The position numbers and the translations under genes were made by a program. A DNA stretch of 64,000 nt from Archilochus colubris. Its lineage: Eukaryota > Chordata > Aves > Apodiformes > Trochilidae. The notes under the pieces are model-generated. The model did no database searches, was not told the DNA's origin, and saw only the letters and a program-made list of their open reading frames with translations. Positions 1 through 12,530 of the stretch are shown here, piece by piece; the first letter of the stretch is position 1; each line of letters starts with the position of its first letter. Location: the NCBI GenBank assembly GCA_023079485.1, contig CM041115.1, positions 25,607,505 to 25,671,504 of the forward strand. The letters are read 5' to 3'.

Positions 1-1106
1 TCAAAAATACAGTACTGGATATTTAAAAACCTGGAGTGATACATGTAGAACACAGAGTTGTAACAGTAGGCTAACAAAAATGAAGTAGATTTGCAAAGGT
101 GAAAGAACAACCTTCACAATTTTGAAGAAAGTTATTGTGGCTTCTTGTCACTTTTTCCTTCCTTTTTCTCATATTTTTTTGCCTCTAGTCACAGCAGGGT
201 TACATCTGTTCTCAGACAGGAGACAGAAATTTGGCCTATAATAAATGTATACAAAAAACATTCACGTAGAGAATGGCATTCCCAGGTGAAATGCTTTCCT
301 TGAACAGAAAGTCAGAGTACTTACTGTCAACGTAAAATAGACCCTCTGTGGGATTTTGAGGTAAAATGCAAATTCCTGAAACAAGTGCTGTGCAGCCCCT
401 CAGGGGGATTATTGTATCCTATTGCCTGACTAATAGTGTTAATGCTTCTCTGCAAAGTTAGGAGGAAAGCAGGATGCATCAGACATTATTTTTTTTTATT
501 GTATCCCTGCTTATGAGTAAACTTCAGCTTTTCTCTACTGTCTACTTCATCAGTGTACTCTAAGATAACTTACAACTGTTACATATTATAACTGGGCTTT
601 TTAATGTCTCTAACTGAAACATAAATTTGATCAATTAATGATGGTCATTTTCTTGATTAAAGGAAATTAGGGAAGACTGTATTGCCAGGAAAGGAGGAAT
701 TCAGTGTTGAAATTAAGAAGAAAAATGTTGAGGGTTGTTCCTTTTCCAGCTAAGTAAAAATTCCCACATCTCTGAGTGTTAGTTCACTTGTTATTTTCAC
801 TATAACTGTACAGTAATTATTATACATTTATACAACACACAAGTAGGGCCAGCAGACAGATGAACAAGGTAGATGGTTTCAAATTTGGTGAGAACCTAGA
901 CTAGGGACCCTAAAAAAGGCATGTAAAGGAAAAAGGCTGTGTGTGGAAGGGTAACAGACCCGGCAACAGAAACACCAAATTATGCTACATTCTGAGCTGT
1001 TACACAATGTTTCTCCACTTGTTAGTTCTTCCTTTCCATGAAGATGAACATCCATGAAGATGAACATTAATTGTTTAGTTGTTTCTGTTGTTTAATATTA
1101 AATATT
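1..1106. other. AT-rich DNA without recognisable feature
   Basis: AT-rich, non-repetitive-looking sequence. Reading frames are short and show no family signature on either strand. I see no RNA gene, no transposon end and no splice-flanked coding segment. It could be intronic or intergenic. Confidence 0.5.
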
Positions 1107-1228
1107 GGGGTTTTTTATAGGTTGGTTGTTTTTGTTTTGGTTTTGTTTGGTTTTTTGGTTGGTTGGCTGGTTGGTTTTTTGGGGTTTTTTTGTTTGGTTT
1201 TTGTTTTGCTTTTTTTTTTTTTTTTTTT
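1107..1228. repeat. G/T-rich low-complexity tract (GGTT/GTTT units ending in poly-T)
   Basis: About 120 bases almost without A or C, built from irregular GGTT, GTTTT and T-run units and ending in a run of more than 20 T followed by CCCC. Short open frames on both strands here (phenylalanine/glycine/valine-rich on one, lysine/asparagine-rich on the other) are by-products of base composition. Similar G/T-rich tracts recur in the window near 8.4, 15.2, 21.0, 40.2, 45.9 and 62.4 kb. Confidence 0.8.
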
Positions 1229-2402
1229 CCCCTTGCCTTTGGACATGAATAAGGCTTTGCTGACTTCTCCGTGAGCTCCTGCTTTTAGTATGAATATGCA
1301 TTAGCTACAGATAAAATTTATGCCACTGAAGAGACCTTGACCACTGCTGAAATCACATCTAAACTTCCTCTTCAGCTACTCTGCAAGGGAACTACTTCCT
1401 CTAGTCTAATGATGAATATACTTAAAATTTGCTCAAGAGGATGCAGACCTGACAAGTTTTCCCAAGAATAAGAAGGACCAAAAATTTTATGTGAAAATTG
1501 GCTGTGTCCTAAAAGACGTTCTCCTACTTCATTAAGTGTCAGGTTGTTTTCAGGGCTGATTGGGAGAAACTCGTTATAGTCTATGGTAGCTGAAAATGGA
1601 TAATCTTAAATTATAATCTCTCCTAGCCCTAAAATCCTATGAATAAAATCCTATAAATTTACAATACACTAAGATCTAATATACCTGAACAGATCCTTTA
1701 ACATTAGGTAGGTCCCAAGGAGCCTCAGTTACTGCTAAATTCTTCCTTGTACTTTTGGGTTTTATTCTTTCCTCCTGTAATTAGTTCTTAGAAGTCCTAA
1801 AAAAAAAAAAAAAAAAAAATTAAAAGTTTTATCCTTTCCTGCAGGTAAGTATTTCATTCAATTGCATTGCTTCCCAGTCTTCTTTTTGTTTTCTTTATTT
1901 CTTTATGTCCCTCTTTTTTGTCTGTATTTTGAAGGAATGTTGAGATTTCATTTTCAGAAGTCAGAGCGTAGACTGAGTCCTCACAGCTGCATACACTGGC
2001 AGGGGTGCCATGCTCTTCTGAATGCAATAATAAATCTCTCCTCTTTGTTTACAGGTCTTGAACGTCTGATTTCATATGCTTTTAGATTGTATCCAATAGC
2101 CAAGGATATCCTCAAGTCCTAGCCTATTCAGTTTCCTGGATGCTCATGGCATGAATGAATGAATAACTCATTTAAATGTGTATCAGATGTTATTATCTTA
2201 TTCTTCTAAGAGAACCCCTTCCACGGGCAAGGTAAAGCTGCAGAATCTTTTTATGGCTGAAGATACCAGGATTATTACAAAGAGAAGGGTGTTCTTGGTG
2301 CTTCATTTAATCTTCACTGCTAAAAGGAATCAAACACCTCTATAAATGAACTATAATTCTAAGAACCTAGTAACTAATTCACAGGTTTCAAAAATTGTAC
2401 TG
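1229..2402. other. Unassigned AT-rich DNA with a poly-A run
   Basis: No gene or transposon recognised. A homopolymer of about 20 A lies at 1800-1819. It has no recognisable retrotransposon 3' end directly upstream, so I do not assign it to an insertion. A short (GAAT)n-like stretch occurs near 2153-2165. Confidence 0.45.
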
Positions 2403-2428
2403 AGGATTGGAAGGAGACTTAAGGAGAC

Positions 2429-3042
2429 TTAAAATCTTCCAAAATGGGGGACCCCTGGGAGACCATTCCAATGTCTGACTGTCCTCAGAATGAAAATTTT
2501 TCCTCGTGTATTCAAACAGAATCTCCTGAGGACCAATTTGTGGTTATTGCCCCTCATCTTGCCCATGTGACTCCTTGTAAATAGGGAGTCAACATCATTT
2601 TTGTAGCCTCCCTTTAAATACTGGGACATTGTAATAAGGGATCCCCTAAGCCTTTTCTTCTCAAGGCTGAACAGACCCTTTTTTCTCAGCCTCTCCTCAT
2701 ATGGCAGGTGCTCTAGTCCTCTGATCCTCATGGCTCTTCTCTAGACTTTCTCCAGGCTGTCCACATCCTTTTTTGTTCAGTGGGGACCAACACTGGACAT
2801 AATACTCCAGGTGTGGTCTGACAAATGCTGAATGGAGCAGGGTGATGACTTCTTTTTCTCTGCTGGTTATACCTGGTTGATACAACCCAGCATCCTGTTG
2901 GCTTGCTTTGATGCTGCAGCACATTGCTCACATTAAGCCTGTTGTCCACCAAGAATCCCAGGTTCCTTTCCACAAGACTGCTCTCTAGCCAAGTGGATTT
3001 CAGTCTGAAACGTACTCCTGGGTTATGTGTTTCCAGGTGCAA
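2429..3042 (-). pseudogene. CR1 ORF2 C-terminal remnant (RT thumb and downstream)
   Basis: Three overlapping minus-strand frames together cover the ORF2 C-terminus. The frame at 2429-2731 has the conserved MIRGLEHL-like start (here [15 protein letters not shown]), then GLFSLEKKRLRG, and a VRHWNGLP-type end. The frame at 2697-2924 contains FVRPHLEY. The frame at 2728-3042 contains VERNLGFLVDNRLN. These blocks are characteristic of CR1/Jockey-clade RT proteins. The need to change frame shows indels, so no protein is made from this copy. Confidence 0.85.
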
Positions 3043-4368
3043 GACTTTTCTGCATTGAACTTCATAAAGTTCCTGTTAGTACACTTATGCAGTCTGTTTA
3101 AATCATACTGGAGGGTCCCCTCTGGGGTGTCAGCCTATCCACTCATCTTGGTGCCATCTGTGAACTTCATCATGGTGCTTTTCATCTCAACATTCAGTTT
3201 GCTTATAAAGACATTAAATGGCATCAGGCCCAATACTGATCCCCACAAATGGGACTCCATTTGTCACCCATTGTCAGCTGGAGGATGAACTATTTACTTT
3301 TGCTCTCTGGATAAGGTCTGTTAGCCAGCTCCCCACCCAGCACTGAGACCACCTGAGTCCAGGCCATGCCAAGTCAATTTCTTGAGGAGAAGGCTGTAAG
3401 GTACTGTATCAAAGGCCTTGTAGAAGTCCAAGTAGACAATGTCCACTGGTTGCCCTGCATCAACCAAGCAGGTTACTTTGTCATAAAAGGTGGTGAGGCT
3501 TGTTAGAGATTGTTTGCCATGATAAATCCATGTTGGCTTTTCCAGATGACATGTTTCAAATGATTTGTGATAGTTCCCAGGAGGATTCACTTCATGATTT
3601 TCCCAGGGACCGAAGCAAGGCTAAGGGGTATCTAATTGCCTCAATCCTCTTTGGAACCCTTCTTAAAGATCTGGGCAACTTTATCTTTCCTCCAGTCTTC
3701 AGAGATATCTCCTGATCTCCACTTCTCAAAGATTACAGAGAGTGGCCTCATGATGCCATTGGCCAGCTCTCTGAACACCCTGGGGAGGACAACATCTGGA
3801 TGCATTGATTTGTGTGGGTCAAGCTCCTGTAATGCTTGTTACATCAACTTTTCCTTCAATGATGGAGGGTTGGTGTCTGCTTCAACATGAACTTTTGTTC
3901 CTGTGTCTGAGGACTTAACAGCAGTGGTAAAGACAGAGGTAAAGGTGTTGAGAACCTCTGCCTTTTCAGCATCATTTGTGATTATTTCTCCTCTCCTATT
4001 TAATAGAGAGACAATACCTGTTTCAGCTTACTGTTAATGTATTTGAAAAACCCTTTCTTGAAGCTTTTGAGATCTCTGGACAAATCTAGCTCAAGCTGAG
4101 GTGTTGCTTTCCTGATTGCTTCTCTGCATACTCTAGTAATGGACTTGTAATTTTCAACTGGCAATGTTCCACTTTTCAGCCTCTGGTACATCTTCCTGTC
4201 AGTTCTGAGCAGACCCAGAAAGCTCACAGAAAAGCCATGAGGGATGCTTGCCCTGCCTAGTTCTCTTGCCATTTGAGGGGATGAACTGGTTTTGGTTAAC
4301 TGAGAGAGTGTTTTTGAAAAAATTCCAGATCTCTGAAATGATCGTAAGTGTAGGAAAAACAAACTCAC
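3043..4368 (-). pseudogene. CR1 ORF2 reverse-transcriptase core remnant, inactivated
   Basis: Minus-strand remnant of the RT fingers and palm. The block at 3321-3590 reads VDIVYLDFYKAFDTVP, the RT motif containing the first catalytic aspartate. At about 3151-3165 the second catalytic motif, normally FADD in this family, reads FTDG, so a catalytic aspartate is replaced by glycine. The frame at 4000-4368 carries the basic linker upstream of RT (NYKSITRVCREAIRKA, then LELDLSRDLK and KKGFFKYI). Frame changes between these blocks add further damage. The upstream endonuclease is largely missing. Confidence 0.85.
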
Positions 4369-4375
4369 TTGACTT

Positions 4376-7300
4376 ACTGTTTTCTTACGAATTCAGGACA
4401 TATTTTAACCAAAGTTTACATTAATCCATGACTTCTCCCAGTGAAACTTGGATGGTTTGGGGTTCTGGAGATAGTGTGGAGGTGAAGGTACATCTGAATA
4501 ATAATTCTACGGTGTGTTCTTACTCCTTGTGTTATTTTTCCCCTATCATACATCAAATCTAGCAAATGCTAGATTTAAAAGTTTAATTCACCACAGTGAG
4601 AAGATATTAATCTATGTGAATTGGGATAAGTGAAGGTGCTCCGTAAGTCCAAACTGTGTAATTCTGGTAACTTAGAAATGCAGATTTTAATTTCTTTTTT
4701 TTGTGTGTATTTCAGCTGTAAATTGTAGATTAAATGTTTTTTCTTCCTACACACACACAAAAAATACTGGTTCAACAAAGAAAAAAAATTAATTAAAAAT
4801 GCCAGTTTTATTTTCAAATGAAGGTATTAAAAATTCTGGTGACTATTCAAAGTGTTAAAAATATAATTGCATGTAACAGAATAGGCATGTCATAACCCAC
4901 ACACTAATGAAGGCTTCCTGTTGGTCAGATACTTTACCTTTTAGACACTTCTCTTGTTTTTTTCTCTTAGCTGAATAGCTCCCTACATTTTTTTCATTCT
5001 TCCTTATTCATTCATATCTGAATGAAAGAGACTGTCCTGAGTACTTATGTTAGTGGAAGGAAACTGGGCCTGTATTACAACTTTTTTGTTTGTTGTGTGT
5101 TTGTTTATTTATATACCATAACAGATGATTGTAATGCTTTCAATGTGTTTTAGCATGTGTTCATTCTTAATTAATACTTAGAGTCACATGACGTGTCTGT
5201 GAAGAACAGACAGTAAAGTAAAAAGCATGATTTTTTAATCTCTGGATTATACTATTTGTACAAATGCATACAACCAAATTTTTGCAGTGTGCAGTAGCTG
5301 TAAAGTGCTTACAGCTTGTAACTGTGCCTCTGTAACACAGTGCTGCTGGACTGGACTCTGGGACTGGGTTTGTCAACCAAGCATCTGACACATTATAGTT
5401 CATTATATGCTGGATGTCTGTGTTTCATGTTTTATTTCCTCTCCAAAGCATAAGGAGACCAAATAGCAGAACCATTTAGCTATGTCAAGGTAGTGTACAT
5501 CCTGACATGTACACTATGTCAGTGTGTACATACTGACACATCCTAAATGAACTTGTTGCATGTCTGGAGCCTTTCACTGGTGTGATGCCCTGCTTTGATG
5601 TGCAGAGCCTGGCACTGGAAGCAGCTTGTTATCCCTCACAGACTCCAAGTAATGCAGCTGGCCTGTTGTTGCTTCCACCTAGTATCCTTGGAAGTAAAAT
5701 GAGTAGTCTGGCCTAACATAGCACTGCAATTGGTTACATAGGCATAATCCAACTGAGAAATGATAACATATTTTTGATCTAGCTATCTGTTATAAAATGA
5801 AACCTCTTGTTCTGCATAGCACCATTTTAAGAAAGTTCAAGACACAAGTACACAATTATATATATCCATGATTGCCTTTTTTTTTTTTTTTAATGTGTTT
5901 ATTTTCAGAAAATCTCGTGAGTTTCACTTAGCCAAGACTCTCCATCCTGATTAAATTATAAACCTAGGAAAAAAACCCACTGTGGAGGATAAACAGTCCT
6001 CTGTAGTTTACATGTGAGTATTTATGATTGTTTACATTGTACACTAAATAATATAAATGTCCTTTTTAAAATAAAAGGATTTGACCTGGTTTTGTTGCTG
6101 GCATGAAATAGGTCTTATTTAATGAATGAATGGAAGAATTAATTAATTAATATTTAAAGCTGTGAAGATGCAGCTGCTGACTTTGGTAGAAAAATGCAGT
6201 ACTAGTATATGCCCTCAAATGCTGTCCTTCCTGACATAGAGTATGAAAAGAGTACAGCAGAAGAGACAAGAGTATGAGGAAAGGGAAAAAATAAGGAAGA
6301 TGAGATGTCTGAGCCTACTATCTATGGGGTCACAGTTTTAAAAACACTCTCCATTTGTTATACACACAAGGCTTGTATCATAGTTATGTACACACATAAA
6401 GATGTCCAGCAGACCATCTGACACTGAGTCAGAAACAGACCTGAGATTTCCTTGGGCCACTGGGAGAAAGTACAGCAGAAGTTCACACTTTGGACTAGTT
6501 TTCTGTCCATTTCTTTGGGTGACTGAAAGGGCAGTCAAAGAAAAATGGTTTGTGTCAACCTCATTAGAAGACAAAAGAAATTGTTGTGGAGCTTCTGTTT
6601 CTACTTGCTACTTGAGTGAATGTTTAATTGTAATACTGAAATCTGGGGAAAAATATTAATACCTGTACATAGGTGAGGCACTCACAGGAGAGGGGCTCTG
6701 AAGATGAGTCTCTGTGGGTGGCTGAGCTGCAATCAGAGCAAGAGGCCAGGGAGGAGAGAGTATACCACTAAAAGTATAATCTTGTTTTAGGCTTGTTGCT
6801 TACACTCTCAAGTGCTTTATCCTCCCTCTCTACCTGTCATTTTGTATCGTAGGTAGACCGGTAACAATGTAATTGTTTTTGAGGTAGCTAGAAGATACAC
6901 GAAGAACAGATACTAGAAGCTTGGTAACCCTCTTTTCACTTGCATCTTCCAAGGGACCATCTAAATGGTGAAATAGAACTTCCAAATTGATCAGTAGAAG
7001 TTTAGGATCCACTAAAAGCCTTATCAAATCAAGATCACGCAAGCAGAATTTATTACTTTCAAAAATAGAAAAATGCAAATTTAAAATTAACTGGCTATGC
7101 ACAGTACAAATAGGAAAAAGCAGAAAATTTGTCAGACTTACCGAGCTTGAACTTGAATAGATTATCAAGCTAACTACAGAGCTGAATTTGAGACAAGCTT
7201 TTAGTTTCTCTTAACACAATCACCCTTCTTGGCATTATTTTTCTGCTGTATCAAGGAAGACTGTTGTGATTTTTTTAATTTAGAGAAAACAAGTTCAGTT

Positions 7301-8409
7301 TTACTTTACTGGAATAGACACTTTTTGTTGTTGCTTTACAACAAGGCCTGGGAGCAACATCACCGTGTAGAGACTGTTGATCTGCGATCCTGCTCTTCGA
7401 GGTGCTTCAGGCTTCCTATGTTCGTTGAGTACATTGCAGCCCTACACATGTCCTCTAATATTGTACAAGTGACAATAACTGTATAACTGAAGTAGGATGT
7501 ACTAGTGATGTGAAAAAGTAGAACTCCAAGGGGAAAAAAAGAACTTTAAAGGGGAGAAAACTTAACAGCTTCCAAAATTTTCCTTCATTGCCCAGTCCAA
7601 GTAGAGACTGCTTCGTTTCCTCTCCCCACAGCTGGTCTGCTAGTGTTGCAAGATTGAGTGGAAAGATCTCCCTTTACCTTGGGAGAAGTAACTGCCTTAG
7701 GACAGTTCTGCTGAGAGGAACCAAGGAATGACTATTGAGCACTAGAAACTGAATTAAATCTGAACAAGTGTTCTATATGCTAAGAGGCAGTAATAAGCAA
7801 TCAGACCAGGTACTACTCAGGTTTTGGAAATCCGGAAAAATCTTGAGGTGACAGTTTGCATCCAGTGCAGTGTGTAGACACTATTAAGAAGTGTTCATCA
7901 ACATTTGCAACATTTTGCTAGACATTTTTTTTTTAGTTTAAGTATGTTTAGAAAGTGGGCATTAAAATACAGTACAAATTCGATCAACTTAAGTCAGCTA
8001 TTTGGTTGTTTATTTCAAGTGTTCCCTCAGTTTTAGTAATGGCAGACCTAAATCACTGGATTTATGAATGTAATTGCAAGCACAGGCAATGCTTCCATAA
8101 ACAATAAGCAGAGGTATGTGTGGACTTCTGTAGATCTGAAGAATTTATGGGGTGTAACTCCACCACCCCATAAGGATAAATTATTTTGACTATTCTATGG
8201 AGAATATGGGTCACAGGTGTTGTCTTTCCCTTACTTTTTAAGCGTGTTGTTGTTGAGAGCTGCTGATGGAAAATGTAGTAAAATTATAAAAATGTAGATA
8301 TTGAAAATACAGTTTTCTTCATCAGTAAATCAATACAACTTTTACTACTAGTGGACAGGATAACAGCACTATGAAATATCTTACACTGATCTTGATTCTT
8401 TCCATTTTT
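4376..8409. other. About 4 kb of unassigned AT-rich DNA
   Basis: No recognisable exon, RNA gene or transposon. There is a short CA run near 4750, a T run near 5877-5892 and the hairpin cluster at 5483-5538 (listed separately). Frames of 78-112 codons on both strands (for example near 6340-6660 and 6830-7170) have no family motif and are within chance expectation for AT-rich DNA. Confidence 0.45.
5483..5538. repeat. Two tandem, diverged palindromic units (hairpins)
   Basis: Unit A (5483-5507) and unit B (5517-5538) share the plan TGTCA, then GTGTACAT, then CTGACA. Within and just beyond unit A, TAGTGTACAT (5491-5500) pairs perfectly with ATGTACACTA (5507-5516) around a 6-base loop. In unit B, TGTCAGT (5517-5523) pairs with ACTGACA (5532-5538). 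The pattern suggests an old local duplication of a palindromic segment. No transposon family is recognised. Confidence 0.7.
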
Positions 8410-8410
8410 T

Positions 8411-8507
8411 GGTTGGTTGGTTGGTTGGTTTTTCCTCATAGGGATTAAAAAGAAACTCCTGCAAAGAAACAAACGAACAAAAAACCAACAACCCCTCCCC
8501 CCCCCCC
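8411..8507. repeat. (GGTT)n and poly-C microsatellite pair
   Basis: Five GGTT units at 8411-8430. About 60 bases later comes an A/C-rich segment ending in a C-rich run at 8492-8507. Simple-sequence DNA only. Confidence 0.8.
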
Positions 8508-9326
8508 GAGTATTCAATGTACAACTAATTCATAATTTTGAGAGTAACAACATGTCCTTGGCTGAAAATACTTTGAAAAGAGAAACAGCTACCACTAGGA
8601 AGAAAATGGATTACTTTTGTTTCCTTACCCATGCACTATTGTATCTGATTTGAGACCCACAGTGAGAAAAATATTTTGTCCAGGTGACTGAGAATTACCT
8701 GCATTCAGTACCTTCAAGGATACATCAGTAATACATCTTTATCTTCCATTCTAGATTACAAAAGGCTTGAGTCTGCCAATTGCCACCTTTATATTACGCC
8801 CAACTTTGTTGTTACTGTTAACAAGATAAACTGAGTCTGTTCCTGTTCACATAAATTCTGTTTTTATAGTCTGTGATACATTAGATTTGTATGATGCTGA
8901 GCTAGCAACAAAGGTACTCTGACCACTGCAGTTGTCAGTCTACAAAGTTGACAGGGCGATAAACCAAGAACAGACTGTTTTATAATTTAAGGTTAGTCTC
9001 TTCATTTCAGAGCTTCCAGAAGAATAATGATGAGGGGTTTTAGGTTTTTTTTTGTCTTTTTTTAAGTCTATTTTTTCAATTTTTAATTTTATTAGATTAA
9101 GGAAGTTGATTTGTTCATGTCTGTTTTGATATTGTATTTATATTATACAGGAAACTACTGGCAATAAAGACAAAAAAATCTTTAGCACAACTTTTGGCAA
9201 AGGTAAAGCTTGGACAAATCAGTCAGGAATGATTTGCCCTTAGTGGAGTCATGCTGCCTGTGCTATTGGCTTTATGTCACAAAACTTCATCACTAAACTA
9301 CAAGAAGACACAGTCAACGACCACAG
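8508..9326. other. Unassigned AT-rich DNA
   Basis: No gene, RNA or transposon recognised. Contains short T-rich runs near 9045-9095. Confidence 0.45.
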
Positions 9327-9360
9327 AACCAAAACCAAAACCAAAACCAAAACCAGAACC
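9327..9360. repeat. (AAAACC)n microsatellite
   Basis: Five near-perfect six-base AAAACC units. They encode an alternating lysine-proline run in the overlapping 61-codon frame, which is therefore not evidence for a gene. Confidence 0.9.
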
Positions 9361-11501
9361 AAAGCACACCCATTTTTTAACCAATTATCAGAAATTTGTG
9401 TTTCCTTCTTCTAACTTGAAACAGATTTTGAAGTGAAGCAAAAGTATGTTTGCAATATTGTGTTTTTTTTAAAATCAAGCAGTTATACCACTCAGCTTCA
9501 AATAAGACACAACCATGCTAACATGTAGACTGATGTAAACATCCTAAAGAAAGCTCTTCCTGTATTCCCCATTTAAGACATGTAGACAGGGGTGGAAACA
9601 GGTCATCCAGTCTAGAAGCGATTTGTTTTGTTTTAAAACCTAATAAGGTCTTATCTGATACACTGAAAGGACCTTAGAACTGGGTTAATGTATGACATTT
9701 TTAGCATGAAATTCATAGTCATAAAGTGGGATTATAGTAAAATATAAATACCGCTAGATATGGATTTATGAAATGGTGAAGTACAAAGATTCATGGAAGA
9801 CATAGCTTATTTTAGTTGCTCTGGTTTCACAGATAATTGGCTTTCCGCGTATGTTTGAATAGTTTTCAGTTACGTGCAAAAATCTCCTTTTATAAATCTC
9901 ATAATTTTTCAGGGATTAAAAGAGAAATGTTTTGACAACTTGGTTGTTTTAAGTGCACATCATTGTGCACTGATTAGCACCCAAGTTTTATGATCATGGT
10001 ATATGTATCCCAGCTCTTTACATTTTGGGCAAATTTTATATCTTTTACTATGCATGTTGAAGTTCAGGACTGTCTTTCGTGAAGTATGCATGCTTTGGAA
10101 ACTTGTTTTGTCTGTGTCTTGTAAGAATCAAGGTCTAATATTTTTTCAGAACAATTACATTTCAGTGCAAACCAATTGGCATGTTGCAGCAGATTTCTGA
10201 AACAAAAAAGAAACCTCCTGCAACATCAAGGGGCTGCTTATCCTAGAATTACAGGTCTCTTTGAGACAGGGTTTGATAAGGTTTTGAAGGATTGCTTATG
10301 ATTACAGCATTTTAAATTTTGAAGTTTTATCTAAAGAATCCTGAAAAACTTGTTAAAGTTTTCAGCACCATAGAATTGTATTTAGTATCTTAAGTTGAAT
10401 AACTAAAATCGAAGAACTAAACCTCAATAATTATTTTGCCCATACAAGTCACTTCTAATTTACAGTTGTGTGACCTTTAAACTCTTACTTTTTTCAGTAA
10501 GGAATTAAGTGTAACAGATGCACTGTTTTACCATGAGCTTTACAGTAAAATATGTTAAGAAAACAGTGTCAATCCTCATTCTCAGCTGACAGATGGCTTC
10601 TGCACTGTTTCATATGTCAACAACGTTATTGTGACTTCAAATAAATAATGTAGTTTGGGGCAATAGTTTTTTTTTTTTTTGATGCTAAGAAGATAGAGTT
10701 ATTTCTATTATACTTGAGCGTTTCAGTTTCCAACTCAAAAATAGACCAAAACTTGTGAAATCTACTGTTTTCAAAATTGCCAATATCATCCACAAAGGCT
10801 GATACAGCAGGGATCCAATTTTATAGTATCTATTTTCCTTGGGTGTTCATTTAGTTGCTCTGTTGTTTCCTAATGTTTTCTACAGAGCTCTCTGTGGCTT
10901 TGCATATCGTGCTGGCACTGTTTCTTCATATATGGCATACAAAATTCTAGGTACTAAAATATTTCTGAAAAATCAAATCAACTTGTCTAATGTATCATGA
11001 GTGATGTATCTGTGTTTTGTGATTTTAGAAACATTTGTAAGTATGCTCTTTGAGCAGCTCAGAGACTGTATTCAGGTACCAATATAACGAGATGGAAGAA
11101 AATGAAGAGTGATGCTCTGTCTGTTATTGATTTTACAGTTTCTGGTGCAGAATGCAGAAATTAAAGCCTATTCCCACTTATTATGAATTATAATGCAATA
11201 CAAGGCTCGAGGATCTAGGATCTTTTTTCTTCTTGCTGGTGAAATCTGTCACTTCCTGAAATGTGCTTTATGTAGGCTATCCCCTCTCAGTGGATGTCTT
11301 TGGTAGTCAGGCAATGAGTATATCCCAAGCATGTTGAACCATCAGGAGGTGAGAGCAGGGGTGTCTGGATGATGGTGTTCTGTCGCTAGAAGAAGCATAG
11401 AAGAGACAGCTGCAGAGTGAAGGTTCAGTTTCTAGCACATCTGAATTCTGTTTGTCTCCTCAGTCTAAATTGCATGTGTAAAATCCCAAAAAAAGAATAT
11501 T
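9361..11501. other. About 2.1 kb of unassigned DNA
   Basis: Nothing recognisable as a gene or mobile element. A T run lies at about 10666-10680. The stretch 11340-11500 is slightly more GC-rich and could belong to the LTR-like block that follows, but I cannot fix a boundary. Confidence 0.4.
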
Positions 11502-12065
11502 TGTCTCAAAACAGCCTCCCTGACAAAGCAGACGTTGTGCTCGGGTGGAGGCCTCATTCGATAGCCATCTGGACTCTGTTCTCTCAAGGAGAGACCCTCC
11601 TTTGGGTAACCACCCTGATAAATGGGGCCCTAGTCTCACAAGAGCAGCCCCTCCTTCAGTGGCCATCCCCACCAGCTGAACACTGTCCTTGCAAGGGGAG
11701 CTCTGTCTGATGCCACCCTGACAGGCAGGACACTGTCCTTATTCCATAAGGGACAGGGGCAGGCAAGCTGTGCAGAGTGACATCTTGTGTGTGCCCCAGG
11801 TAAAGACACTGGAGAGGGCACATGAGCAGAAATCAGGGTTATTGCTGTGTCATCCCATCTGGAGGGGCCCAAGTGAACACCTGGCTGTGCAAGATATGAC
11901 AAAATCCACCCCCCCACCAAAAAAAAAAACAAAAAAACAGGTGGGGCCAGGAGGCATAAAAGAGGCACACTTGAAAAGCTGGATGTGCTCCCACCATCCA
12001 AGGGCCTGAACTTCCTACCAAGATCATCACTGGATCCAAGGGTGGTGATATCTTCTCTATTTCTT

Positions 12066-12153
12066 TTTTATCTTTATCTATCTTTATCTTTATCATCTTT
12101 ATCTTATCTTTATCTTTATCTTTATCTGTACCTCTCTCTCCCTCTCTCTCTCA
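12066..12153. repeat. (TTTATC)n microsatellite followed by (CT)n
   Basis: Irregular TTTATC/TATC units at 12066-12127, then CT-rich units at 12130-12153. They lie inside the LTR-like block, just downstream of its predicted transcription start, where such pyrimidine tracts are common in this LTR type. Confidence 0.85.
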
Positions 12154-12213
12154 GTTTCTCTGCTTTATAACCTCATCTCAGCACATAGTTAGAGGGTAAC
12201 ATAGTTTCTAACT

Positions 12214-12290
12214 TTGTTAAGTTTAAGTTGTTAAGTTTAACTTAACTTTGTTAAGTTGTTAAGTTTAACTCCCATTTCTTTGTTAAGTTT
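12214..12290. repeat. Short tandem-like array of a TTGTTAAGTTTAA motif
   Basis: The motif or close variants (TTGTTAAGTTTAAG, TTGTTAAGTTTAAC, TTGTTAAGTTTTG) recur four to five times in under 80 bases within the AT-rich part of the LTR-like block. It looks like local slippage or duplication. Confidence 0.7.
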
Positions 12291-12530
12291 TGTTAGTTGT
12301 AACCTGCTGTTTTGACAGCTTCCTTAAGTTTTGCTAAATTTTAATCCATTGCTTTGAAAGTACCATCATTTATAATTCTGCTAGATATAATCTCACATGC
12401 TTTATAATCTTACTCACTTTTAAGTAAAGTTGTGTTTTTATACAAACTCCTGGGTAATAATCTTACTCCTGAATATCGCACAGAGAATTCCCAAACTTAA
12501 TCTTTCTGAATGAGTTGTTAAAAGAGATTA

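Larger units (their letters stand above)
2403..4375 (-). mobile_element. CR1 LINE, 5'-truncated, minus strand
   Basis: A nearly 2-kb CR1 copy read on the minus strand. Its 3' end is at the low coordinate. Going up in coordinate there follow the ORF2 C-terminal region, the RT palm and thumb, the RT fingers and the linker between endonuclease and RT. CR1 is the main avian LINE. It moves by target-primed reverse transcription, and most copies are 5'-truncated like this one. The 3' tail is shortened: a fragment like GGATTGGAAGGAGAC runs straight into sequence that normally lies some 70 bases further in, at a repeated GGAGACTTAA motif. The octamer tail is absent. Multiple frameshifts and stops make it non-functional. 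I place the high-coordinate end near 4375 because recognisable CR1 coding similarity stops there; the exact end is uncertain. Confidence 0.9.
11502..12530 (+). mobile_element. Endogenous retrovirus LTR-like block, plus strand
   Basis: A GC-richer block in AT-rich surroundings with retroviral promoter architecture in plus orientation. A long GC-rich U3-like part is followed by a TATA-like GCATAAAAGA at 11954-11963. About 70 bases later comes CACTGGATCC followed by GGGTGGTGAT, a motif I associate with LTRs of songbird-type ERVs. Then follow a pyrimidine-rich microsatellite and an AT-rich stretch with repeated TTGTTAAGTTTAA. No gag, pro, pol or env coding is visible. I could not identify paired TG/CA ends or a target duplication, so both boundaries are approximate. 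It may be a solo LTR or an LTR plus part of a leader. Confidence 0.5.

Noticed and set aside
1071..1301. Hydrophobic frame on plus and lysine-rich frame on minus
   Set aside because: Products of a G/T-rich low-complexity tract.
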